From an uncultured Clostridia bacterium (GTDB lineage: Bacteria > Bacillota > Clostridia > Christensenellales > DUVY01), in contig CALAYY010000208.1 in NCBI GenBank assembly GCA_937895465.1, positions 1-16,902 of the forward strand: 16,902 nucleotides of DNA, in the 5' to 3' direction. Below, in pieces: positions 1-5,885 of this stretch. The first letter of the stretch is position 1, and each line of letters begins with the position of its first letter. The position numbers were made by a program, and so were the translations under genes. The notes under the pieces were generated by a model. The model was not told the origin of the DNA, did not search any database, and worked only from the letters and a program-made list of their open reading frames with translations.

Positions 1-347
1 TACTTATAGATACAGCAGGCAGACTGCACAACAAAAAGAACTTGATGGAAGAACTCAAAAAAGTAACACGAATTGCTGAGCGTGAGTACCCAGAGGCTAA
101 TCATATACGCTTACTTGTTTTGGATGCGACTACAGGTCAAAATGCACTTTCTCAAGCAGATATTTTTAATGAGGCGGTTGAATTAGACGGAATAATTTTG
201 ACCAAGTTGGACGGAACAGCAAAAGGCGGAATAGTGCTTGCCATATCCAAAAACCTAAAACTACCTGTTATGTATGTCGGCGTGGGCGAAGGCATTGACG
301 ATATGATAGAATTTGATTCACATGAATTTGTAGAATCAATTGTTTAA
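1..347 (+). CDS. ftsY: Signal recognition particle receptor FtsY, C-terminal part (5' truncated by window)
   Basis: This is the end of the SRP receptor GTPase. FtsY docks ribosome-SRP complexes at the membrane and pairs with Ffh so the two stimulate each other's GTPase. The reading frame is open from base 3, giving 114 residues. The window begins at the G3 motif DTAGRLHN, followed by the DATTGQNA segment, the G4 motif TKLDG with TAKGG, and the closing GVGEGIDDM loop. The final helix ends ESIV, a normal FtsY terminus. DTAGRLHN and the GVGEGIDDM loop fit FtsY better than Ffh, and the real Ffh lies just downstream. The N and A domains are outside the window. No hairpin terminator follows; the gap to ylxM is AT-rich and holds a promoter. 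Confidence 0.96.
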   Translation, partial: LIDTAGRLHNKKNLMEELKKVTRIAEREYPEANHIRLLVLDATTGQNALSQADIFNEAVELDGIILTKLDGTAKGGIVLAISKNLKLPVMYVGVGEGIDDMIEFDSHEFVESIV

Positions 348-375
348 TATTTTTTATTTTTTTCTAATAATTTTA

Positions 376-405
376 TTGACAAAAAACTATCCCAAGTGTT
401 ATATT
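376..405 (+). promoter_or_regulatory. Sigma-A-type promoter for ylxM-ffh
   Basis: A perfect -35 TTGACA at 376-381 is followed after 18 bp by TATATT at 400-405 (5 of 6 matches to TATAAT). Transcription would start near 412. The only structure-free AT-rich gap between ftsY and ylxM carries it, so ylxM-ffh can be expressed separately from ftsY. The -10 covers the TTG at 404, which argues against that codon as a translation start. Confidence 0.65.
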
Positions 406-442
406 GTCTTGTGTAAAGCAAATGTACTTTACAGGACGAAAA

Positions 443-772
443 ATGAAAGATTTGGAGATTGGGTTATTAGCCGATTTTTACGGCGGATTATTAAATGAAA
501 AGTCACGGGATATTCTGGACAGGTTTTATAACAAGGATATGTCTTTGGGAGAAATTTCAAGTGAACTTGGAATTACCCGTCAAGGCGTAAGAGACTACAT
601 AACACGTGCCAAAAAGGTGCTGACAGAATACGAAGACAAGCTCAAGATGGCTTCCAGATTTTATGAAATACGAGAAAGGATTACAGATTACAAACAAAAC
701 TTAACACAATCTAGGTCTATCGAAAAAGACGAATTAATATTTTTTTTGGATAGCTTGTTAAAACTAATATAG
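443..772 (+). CDS. ylxM: YlxM family SRP-associated helix-turn-helix protein
   Basis: This is a 109-residue protein of the YlxM/p13 family, which is typically encoded directly upstream of ffh. In Gram-positives it is reported to associate with the signal recognition particle. A sigma-70 region-4-like helix-turn-helix is visible at about residues 34-54 (SLGEISSELGITRQGVRDYI), after the family's N-terminal helix (LLADFYGGLLNEKSRDIL) and before a charged, probably coiled C-terminal helix. I chose ATG 443 because the family starts just before this LLADFYxxLL helix. An in-frame TTG at 404 lies inside the promoter -10, and ATG 422 would add only an unconserved segment. A weak GGA (434-436) precedes the start. 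The stop is 14 bp before ffh, consistent with co-transcription. Confidence 0.88.
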   Translation: MKDLEIGLLADFYGGLLNEKSRDILDRFYNKDMSLGEISSELGITRQGVRDYITRAKKVLTEYEDKLKMASRFYEIRERITDYKQNLTQSRSIEKDELIFFLDSLLKLI

Positions 773-786
773 ACATTAGGAATAAA

Positions 787-2103
787 ATGGCGTTATTTAA
801 AGGATTAAGCGAAAAATTAAATCATATATTTTCTAAGATTGCCCACAAGGGCAGACTTAGCGAGCTAGAAGTCAAAACGGCTCTTAGAGAAATAAGAGTT
901 GCACTTTTGGAGGCGGATGTCAATTTTGCCGTCGTCAAGACTTTTATTGCCAAAGTTTCAGAAAAAGCGGCTGGTGCAGAAATTCTTAACAGCCTTACCG
1001 CTTCTCAGCAAGTAATTAAGATTGTTAATGAAGAATTAATAAATCTTATGGGCGGCACTTTATCCAAGCTTGAGCTTTCAGGAAATCCAGCTGTAATTAT
1101 GATGTGCGGACTTCAGGGTGCAGGTAAAACCACAATGTGCGGTAAGCTTGCCAACATGCTAAAAAAGCAAGGACGCAATGTAATGCTAGCCGCCTGCGAC
1201 GTATATAGACCTGCCGCAATTAAACAGCTTGAAATTGTTGCAAAAAACGCAGGTGCAGAATTTTTTGAACAAGGAACTTCTAATCCTGTCAAGATAGCAA
1301 AATCAGCTATTGCACAAGCATCCAAAAAGTCATGCGATACTTTGATTTTGGATACAGCAGGCAGACTTCATATCAATGACGAATTAATGAAAGAGCTAGA
1401 AGATATAATTAAGACTGCACGACCTTGTGAAGTTTTATTGACGGTTGACGCAATGACAGGTCAGGATGCCGTAACAGTAGCCCAAACATTTAACGAAAGG
1501 CTTAATATTACAGGCGTTATTTTGACCAAGCTTGACGGCGACACCAGAGGTGGGGCGGCTTTGTCGGTACGTGCCGTTACAGGCAAGCCCATTAAGTTTA
1601 GCGGTATAGGTGAGAAGATGGGCGATATAGAGCCTTTTTATCCTGACCGCATGGCTTCAAGGATTTTGGGAATGGGCGATGTTCTGACGCTTATAGAAAA
1701 AGCGCAAGCCACCGTCAACGAAGAAGACCTAAAAAAGATGGAACGCCGTATTGCCGAAAATAGCTTTACTTTGGATGACTTTTTGACGCAGTTTGACAGC
1801 ATAAGCAAAATGGGCGGTTTGTCAGAAATTCTCAATATGATGCCTGGTGCTAATAAGCTCAATTTAAAAGACGGCGAATTAGACGAAAGCAAAATCAAAG
1901 TTTTTAAGGCAATTATTCAATCAATGACCAAGCAAGAACGCAATAATCCGGATATAATTAAGTCATCGAGACGAAAGCGTATAGCTCAAGGCAGCGGAAC
2001 AAGTATTCAACAAGTCAATCAGCTGTTAAAGCAATATGAGCAAAGTAAAGAGCTTATGAAAAGATTTAGAGGCAAAGGCGGAAAAATGCGCCTGCCTTTT
2101 TAG
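787..2103 (+). CDS. ffh: Signal recognition particle protein Ffh (SRP54)
   Basis: Ffh binds signal peptides emerging from the ribosome, together with the SRP RNA, and delivers the complex to FtsY. The protein is 438 residues, a normal length. The N domain (about 1-90) is followed by the G domain with G1 GLQGAGKTT (108-116), G3 DTAGRLH (189-195), G4 TKLDGD (247-252) and the SGIGEKM loop (272-278). The methionine-rich M domain begins near residue 300 and includes FLTQFDSISKMGGLSEILNM. Its RNA-binding element is SRRKRIAQGSGTS (394-406), with one Q where many homologues have R. The ATG has TTAGGA about 6 bp upstream. It lies 14 bp after ylxM and is probably co-transcribed with it. The SRP RNA gene itself is not in this window. 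Confidence 0.98.
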   Translation: MALFKGLSEKLNHIFSKIAHKGRLSELEVKTALREIRVALLEADVNFAVVKTFIAKVSEKAAGAEILNSLTASQQVIKIVNEELINLMGGTLSKLELSGNPAVIMMCGLQGAGKTTMCGKLANMLKKQGRNVMLAACDVYRPAAIKQLEIVAKNAGAEFFEQGTSNPVKIAKSAIAQASKKSCDTLILDTAGRLHINDELMKELEDIIKTARPCEVLLTVDAMTGQDAVTVAQTFNERLNITGVILTKLDGDTRGGAALSVRAVTGKPIKFSGIGEKMGDIEPFYPDRMASRILGMGDVLTLIEKAQATVNEEDLKKMERRIAENSFTLDDFLTQFDSISKMGGLSEILNMMPGANKLNLKDGELDESKIKVFKAIIQSMTKQERNNPDIIKSSRRKRIAQGSGTSIQQVNQLLKQYEQSKELMKRFRGKGGKMRLPF

Positions 2104-2168
2104 AGCAGAAAATATATAAGACCAAATTATATATAAATACACATACATACAAGGAGATAATATTTTTT

Positions 2169-2471
2169 ATGGCAGTAAAAATCAGACTTACTAGAATGGG
2201 CGACAAAAAATCACCTTTTTACAGAATAATAGTCGCTGATTCACGTTCACCCCGTGACGGAAAGTTTATTGAAATCGTGGGACACTACAATCCGTTACCC
2301 AATCCCGCCGAGGTTAAGATTGACGGCGAGAAGGTAAAAGAATGGATTGCCAAAGGTGCACAGCCTACCGATACAGTAAGGGCATTGCTTATTAATAACG
2401 GCATCATTGAAAAGCCTGCTAAGCCGGCACCTGCTAAGACCAAAGCAGTCAAAAAGTCCAAAGGAGCTTAA
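2169..2471 (+). CDS. rpsP: 30S ribosomal protein S16
   Basis: This is a 100-residue small-subunit protein needed for assembly of the 5' domain of 16S rRNA. The conserved start VKIRLTRMGDKKSPFYRI and the RDGKFIEIVGHYNP motif are both present, followed by a KPAPAKTKAVKKSKGA tail rich in lysine and alanine, as is common in S16. A strong AAGGAG lies at 2151-2156, 12 bp before the ATG. The 65-bp gap after ffh is AT-rich and shows no terminator. The stop TAA shares one base with the khpA start (TAATG), so the two genes are probably translationally coupled. Confidence 0.98.
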   Translation: MAVKIRLTRMGDKKSPFYRIIVADSRSPRDGKFIEIVGHYNPLPNPAEVKIDGEKVKEWIAKGAQPTDTVRALLINNGIIEKPAKPAPAKTKAVKKSKGA

Positions 2472-2707
2472 TGATGATAGAGCTTGTAGAATATATGGTT
2501 AAGGGCCTTGCAGACAATCTTGACGAGGTTAAGGTAACGCAAGAAGACACAGCAATCAAAGTGGAATTATCCAAAGACGATATGGGCAAGGTTATAGGAA
2601 AACAAGGCAAGATAGTTAAGGCAATCCGTACAATAGTCCGTGCCGCAGGAATGAAAGAGGGTGTGAAATACACCGTTGAAATTCTTGACAAAACCCAAGA
2701 CGAATAA
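2471..2707 (+). CDS. khpA: KH-domain RNA-binding protein KhpA (YlqC family)
   Basis: This is a small (78-residue) single KH-domain RNA-binding protein, usually found right after rpsP in Firmicutes. In streptococci KhpA pairs with KhpB/Jag and affects cell elongation and division. The type-II KH signature VIGKQGKIVKAIR is visible, with the GxxG loop at residues 43-46 (GKQG). N-terminal MVKGLADNLDEV and C-terminal VKYTVEILD strands match the family. The start ATG at 2471 overlaps the rpsP stop by one base; a second ATG follows at 2474. AAGGAG at 2461-2466, inside the end of rpsP, serves as ribosome binding site. A strong terminator follows 14 bp after the stop. Confidence 0.94.
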   Translation: MMIELVEYMVKGLADNLDEVKVTQEDTAIKVELSKDDMGKVIGKQGKIVKAIRTIVRAAGMKEGVKYTVEILDKTQDE

Positions 2708-2721
2708 GAGTTAAAAGAAAA

Positions 2722-2754
2722 AAGGCGGCAGGTTTTGCCGCCTTAAGTTTTTTT
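2722..2754 (+). terminator. Rho-independent terminator/attenuator between khpA and rimM
   Basis: A perfect 9-bp GC-rich stem AAGGCGGCA / TGCCGCCTT (2722-2730 and 2736-2744) with a 5-nt loop is followed by AAG and seven T residues (2748-2754). The T-tract runs straight into the rimM Shine-Dalgarno GGAG at 2755-2758. This makes it either the end of the ffh/rpsP transcript or an attenuator modulating read-through into rimM-trmD. Confidence 0.88.
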
Positions 2755-2764
2755 GGAGAATAAC

Positions 2765-3265
2765 ATGAAGAAAATGTTAATAGGGACGGTAGTAAAAGCT
2801 CAAGGCTTAAGAGGCGAAATAAAAATCAAGCCCTATACAGACGATATAGACAATCTCTTAAACATAAGAAATGTTTTTATAGACGATATTAGTTACAAGG
2901 TGTTGGCATCAAGAGAAAACGGCGGTATGTTGTTTTTTTATCTTAGCCGAATTTGCAGCATAGAAGATGCCGAAACTTTGCGTGGAAAAGATATTTTTAT
3001 CGACCGTGATGATGCCGCCCCTTTAGAAGAAGGCGGACATTATATAGTGGATATCTTAGGCTGTGAGGTTTTTGCAGGACAAAATTATGTAGGCAAAGTA
3101 ACTAACATTGACCAGTTTGGCTCTGCTGATATCTATACAGTAAAAGGTGAAAAAACGGTAAGATTTCCATATTTGAAAAAGCTAGTAATAAATGCTGATA
3201 TTAGTAATAAAAAGATTATCTTGGATGAGAAAGTGTTTTTAGAGGTCAGTATTTATGAAGATTAG
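2765..3265 (+). CDS. rimM: Ribosome maturation factor RimM
   Basis: RimM binds S19 and helps mature the head of the 30S subunit. The protein is 166 residues, normal for the family. The N-terminal beta-barrel domain opens with LIGTVVKAQGLRGEIKI (5-21). The PRC-barrel domain begins near residue 90 (GHYIVDILGCEVF) and includes GKVTNIDQFGSADIY and FPYLKKLV. I chose ATG 2765 because GGAG at 2755-2758 is spaced 6 bp from it. An upstream in-frame TTG at 2753 would consume the ribosome binding site and lies in the terminator T-tract. The end overlaps trmD by 11 bp, implying coupled expression. Confidence 0.96.
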   Translation: MKKMLIGTVVKAQGLRGEIKIKPYTDDIDNLLNIRNVFIDDISYKVLASRENGGMLFFYLSRICSIEDAETLRGKDIFIDRDDAAPLEEGGHYIVDILGCEVFAGQNYVGKVTNIDQFGSADIYTVKGEKTVRFPYLKKLVINADISNKKIILDEKVFLEVSIYED

Positions 3266-3926
3266 TGTACTCACACTGTTTCCAGAGATGTTTGATTCAT
3301 TAAATCATAGTATTTTGAAACGGGCAATAGAAGCAGGATTTTTGGAAGTTAAGTTTTATAATATACGGGATTATTCGCTTGACCGCCATCAAAAATGCGA
3401 TGATTATTCTTTTGGGGGCGGAGAGGGTATGGTAATGATGCCCCAGCCTGTTTATGATGCTTTGGAAGCTGCTGACCCTAATCATAATGCACATAGAATC
3501 TATCTTTCTCCAAAAGGCAGGACATTTAATCAAAGCATTGCAAAAGAAGTAAGCAAATTTTCCCATATAGTTTTGCTTTGCGGTCATTATGAAGGGCTTG
3601 ACCAAAGAATAATAGATCATTATATTGATGAGGAGATATCTATTGGGGATTATGTTTTGACAGGCGGCGAATTGGCGGCGCAGGTTGTTATAGACTGTGT
3701 GGCAAGACTTCAAGAGGGTGTTTTGGGTAACGACAAATCCGCTCATTTTGAAAGCTTTGAAAACAATAGATTAGAATATCCTCATTACACCCGCCCTAGA
3801 GATTTTATGGGGCATAGCGTGCCTGAGGTGCTTGTAAGCGGAGACCATAAGGCAATTCAAAAATGGCGTGAACAAGAGAGCAAAATTTTGACCAAAAAGC
3901 ATAGACCTGATTTGTTAAAGGATTAG
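3255..3926 (+). CDS. trmD: tRNA (guanine-N1-)-methyltransferase TrmD
   Basis: TrmD methylates G37 next to the anticodon using S-adenosylmethionine, preventing +1 frameshifting. The length is 223 residues, slightly short of the usual 230-255 because the C-terminal tail is brief. The deep trefoil knot of the SPOUT fold is evident from LSPKGRTF (84-91), LLCGHYEGLDQR (107-118) and SIGDYVLTGGELA (129-141). RLQEGVLGN (151-159) and LEYPHYTRP (173-181) follow, then the tRNA-binding C-terminal domain with VLVSGDH. The start overlaps rimM by 11 bp, with AGAGGT 8 bp upstream. The usual next gene, rplS, is missing; rbgA follows after 2 bp. Confidence 0.97.
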   Translation: MKISVLTLFPEMFDSLNHSILKRAIEAGFLEVKFYNIRDYSLDRHQKCDDYSFGGGEGMVMMPQPVYDALEAADPNHNAHRIYLSPKGRTFNQSIAKEVSKFSHIVLLCGHYEGLDQRIIDHYIDEEISIGDYVLTGGELAAQVVIDCVARLQEGVLGNDKSAHFESFENNRLEYPHYTRPRDFMGHSVPEVLVSGDHKAIQKWREQESKILTKKHRPDLLKD

Positions 3927-3928
3927 AT

Positions 3929-4762
3929 ATGAATATTCAATGGTTTCCAGGACATATGGCAAAAGCCATAAGAGAAGCCGAACAAAACCTAAAAGTTGTG
4001 GATGCTGTTATTTATGTGTTGGACTCACGTGCAGTCAGCGCATGCATTAACAACCACTTTTTAAAAATGCTGGGCAATAAGCCTATTTTGTATGTTTTAA
4101 ACAAAGCTGATTTGGCTGACGCTAAAGCCAACAGGGATTGGATAAAACACCTTACAGGCGAAGGCAGCTTAGCAGTAAGTGTCATAGCCACCAAAAGCGG
4201 CGGTGCTAAGGTTATTATTCCAAAAATCAAAGAATTAGTTAAAGTCCAGATTGAAAAATGGCAGAAAAAGGGTATTAATTACACGCCTAAGGTTATGGTA
4301 GCAGGTATTCCTAATACAGGAAAATCATCTATAATCAATTCTTTGTGTAATTCTGGCAAAGCCAAGACAGGCAACAAGCCTGGAGTCACACGCGGCAGAC
4401 AATGGGTAAGAGTTGACAACATAATTGATATGCTAGATACTCCAGGTGTGTTAGCACCTAAACTTGATGATATAGATTTGGCTAAGCATCTTGCTTTTAT
4501 CGGCAGTATAAAAGATGATATACTAGATATTGTTGAGCTTGCCCGAGAATTTTTGTTTGAGATGAATCAAAAATTTCCAGATAATCTTATTAATAGATAC
4601 GGACAAAACTTGAATAGCCTTGAAACTATCGCTTCGTCAAGAGGATATCTAATAAAAGGCGGAGAGTTTGATATAGAGAGAACGGCGGCGGCAGTTTTGG
4701 ACGATTTTCGCTTAGGAAGGCTGGGCAAAATTTCTTTGGAATTGCCGCCTGTTACGGAGTAA
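3929..4762 (+). CDS. rbgA: Ribosome biogenesis GTPase RbgA (YlqF)
   Basis: RbgA is a circularly permuted GTPase needed for late 50S assembly in Firmicutes. Length is 277 residues. The N-terminal WFPGHMAKA contains the histidine (residue 9) used for GTP hydrolysis in this family. The permuted order is visible: G4 NKAD (58-61) comes first, then G1 GIPNTGKSS (126-134), G2 PGVT (151-154) and G3 DTPG (170-173), with the C-terminal helical RNA-binding domain after it. The segment after strand 1 reads DSRAVSACINNHF, where homologues normally have DARIPxSSRNP, an unusual divergence. AAAGGA at 3917-3922 is 6 bp before the ATG, and the gene is 2 bp after trmD. Confidence 0.95.
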   Translation: MNIQWFPGHMAKAIREAEQNLKVVDAVIYVLDSRAVSACINNHFLKMLGNKPILYVLNKADLADAKANRDWIKHLTGEGSLAVSVIATKSGGAKVIIPKIKELVKVQIEKWQKKGINYTPKVMVAGIPNTGKSSIINSLCNSGKAKTGNKPGVTRGRQWVRVDNIIDMLDTPGVLAPKLDDIDLAKHLAFIGSIKDDILDIVELAREFLFEMNQKFPDNLINRYGQNLNSLETIASSRGYLIKGGEFDIERTAAAVLDDFRLGRLGKISLELPPVTE

Positions 4763-4766
4763 AAGC

Positions 4767-5396
4767 TTGGAAAAAAACTGTTTGAATTACGAAAAAAAAC
4801 TTGACGGATATCAATACATCTGCGGCATTGACGAAGCAGGGCGAGGTCCTTTAGCTGGACCTGTGGCTTGTGCCGCTGTTATAATGCCAAAGGGACAGTA
4901 TATAGACGGTGTTGACGACAGCAAAAAAGTTCCTGAGCAAAAAAGAGAAGAGCTTTTTGAAATTATCATAAAGCAAGCTATTGCCTATAATGTCGTTATG
5001 ATTGACCATAAGGTAATTGACGAAATTAATATTTTGCAAGCTACCAAAAAAGGCATGGAACAAGCAGCTAAGGGGCTGAAACTTGTGCCTGATATTATTT
5101 TGGTTGATGCTGTAAAAGGTCTTAACTTGCCCTGCCGATATGAGTCAATAATAAAAGGCGATGCATTGTCCTATAACATTGCGGCAGCAAGTATTTTGGC
5201 AAAAGTCACAAGAGATAGATATATGAGAGAAATGGACGAGCTTTATCCGCAGTATGGGTTTAAAAGCTCAAAAGGCTATCCTACAAAATCTCATTTTGAA
5301 GCTTTGAAAAAATGGGGGATTTGTCCTATACACAGAATGAGTTTTTTGACCCATGTGGATTTTAATGAGAATGTAAAGATAGATTCTGATATTTAA
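4767..5396 (+). CDS. rnhB: Ribonuclease HII
   Basis: RNase HII nicks 5' of ribonucleotides embedded in DNA and removes RNA from RNA-DNA hybrids. The protein has 209 residues. The catalytic DEDD set is complete: D22 and E23 in GIDEAGRGPLAGP, D114 in ILVDAVKG, and D132 in IIKGDALSYNIAAASILAK. DDSKKV (50-55) and KGYPTKSH (169-176) also match. The start is TTG 4767, supported by GGAG at 4756-4759 with 7-bp spacing; no in-frame ATG precedes the first conserved motif. It starts 4 bp after the rbgA stop and is followed by yraN 16 bp later, the conserved rbgA-rnhB-yraN order. Confidence 0.97.
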   Translation: MEKNCLNYEKKLDGYQYICGIDEAGRGPLAGPVACAAVIMPKGQYIDGVDDSKKVPEQKREELFEIIIKQAIAYNVVMIDHKVIDEINILQATKKGMEQAAKGLKLVPDIILVDAVKGLNLPCRYESIIKGDALSYNIAAASILAKVTRDRYMREMDELYPQYGFKSSKGYPTKSHFEALKKWGICPIHRMSFLTHVDFNENVKIDSDI

Positions 5397-5412
5397 AACT
5401 TTTGAGGTGATG

Positions 5413-5775
5413 ATGAAACAACAAAACACTCAAAAAGGCAGAATAGGCGAAGCAAGGGCAGAATTTTTTTTAAAACAATCAGGCTACAAAATTATTACAA
5501 CCAATTATAGATGCTCTGCAGGCGAAATTGATATTATAGCAGCGGACAATAATACCTTAGTGTTTTTGGAAGTCAAAAGCAGGCGTAGCTTAGATTATGG
5601 CAATCCGTCAGAAGCCGTTAACTATAAAAAGCAACATCATATTGCAACATCCGCCATTACATATATTAAGCAAAACAATCTTTTTAATCTGCCTGTCAGG
5701 TTTGATGTTGTTGAGATAATCGGAGATGATATTAAGCTGATAAAAGGGGCATTTGAAACTGATATTTGGTATTAA
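5413..5775 (+). CDS. yraN: YraN family (UPF0102) endonuclease-fold protein
   Basis: This is a 120-residue member of the UPF0102/YraN family, which has a Holliday-junction-resolvase-like PD-(D/E)xK fold and is usually next to rnhB. Its precise role is not established. The fold's core residues are present: GEARAEFFLKQSGY (12-25) and AGEIDII (36-42) with E38 and D40. LVFLEVKSR (49-57) supplies the ExK pair E53/K55, and SEAVNYKKQ (66-74) follows. GAGGT at 5404-5408 fits ATG 5413; GTG 5407 and ATG 5410 are also in frame and cannot be excluded. It appears to be the last gene of the rimM operon, although no hairpin terminator follows. Confidence 0.92.
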   Translation: MKQQNTQKGRIGEARAEFFLKQSGYKIITTNYRCSAGEIDIIAADNNTLVFLEVKSRRSLDYGNPSEAVNYKKQHHIATSAITYIKQNNLFNLPVRFDVVEIIGDDIKLIKGAFETDIWY

Positions 5776-5790
5776 AAATGTATTCAAAAC

Positions 5791-5804
5791 TTGATATATA
5801 TCAA
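5791..5804. repeat. Perfect 14-bp palindrome upstream of htpG
   Basis: TTGATATATATCAA reads the same on both strands and lies 10 bp upstream of the proposed htpG -35. Position and symmetry would suit an operator, but the core is AT-rich, so chance is a real alternative. It does not resemble the CIRCE element. Confidence 0.4.
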
Positions 5805-5814
5805 AGCTTATAAC

Positions 5815-5842
5815 TTGACATTAGGAAAAATTTGTTTTAAAT
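5815..5842 (+). promoter_or_regulatory. Probable sigma-A promoter of htpG
   Basis: A perfect TTGACA (5815-5820) is followed after 16 bp by TTAAAT (5837-5842), or after 17 bp by the weaker TAAATA. The htpG leader would be about 35-40 nt with a strong AGGAGG. No CIRCE or CtsR direct repeat is visible nearby. Confidence 0.5.
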
Positions 5843-5885
5843 AATATAAGAACATTAAAAAACTTCAAATTACAGGAGGCAAAAA

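Noticed and set aside
9..25. 17-bp exact repeat shared with 1351-1367
   Set aside because: It encodes the DTAGR motif in ftsY and ffh, paralogous GTPases, so it is shared ancestry and not a mobile repeat.
404..442. Upstream TTG start extending YlxM by 13 residues
   Set aside because: The TTG lies in the promoter -10 (400-405), so it would be outside the mRNA, and the added residues match nothing in the family.
2753..2764. Upstream TTG start extending RimM by 4 residues
   Set aside because: It overlaps the terminator T-tract and uses up the GGAG that is correctly spaced for ATG 2765.
3300..3746. 148-codon open frame on the minus strand
   Set aside because: It is antisense to the well-supported trmD, has no recognisable motif, and reflects codon bias of the real gene. 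The same applies to other antisense frames within ffh, htpG, yqfC, yqfD, phoH, era and the Sel1 gene.
5776..5885. CIRCE or CtsR heat-shock operator upstream of htpG
   Set aside because: No TTAGCACTC-N9-GAGTGCTAA element and no CtsR-type direct repeats are present.
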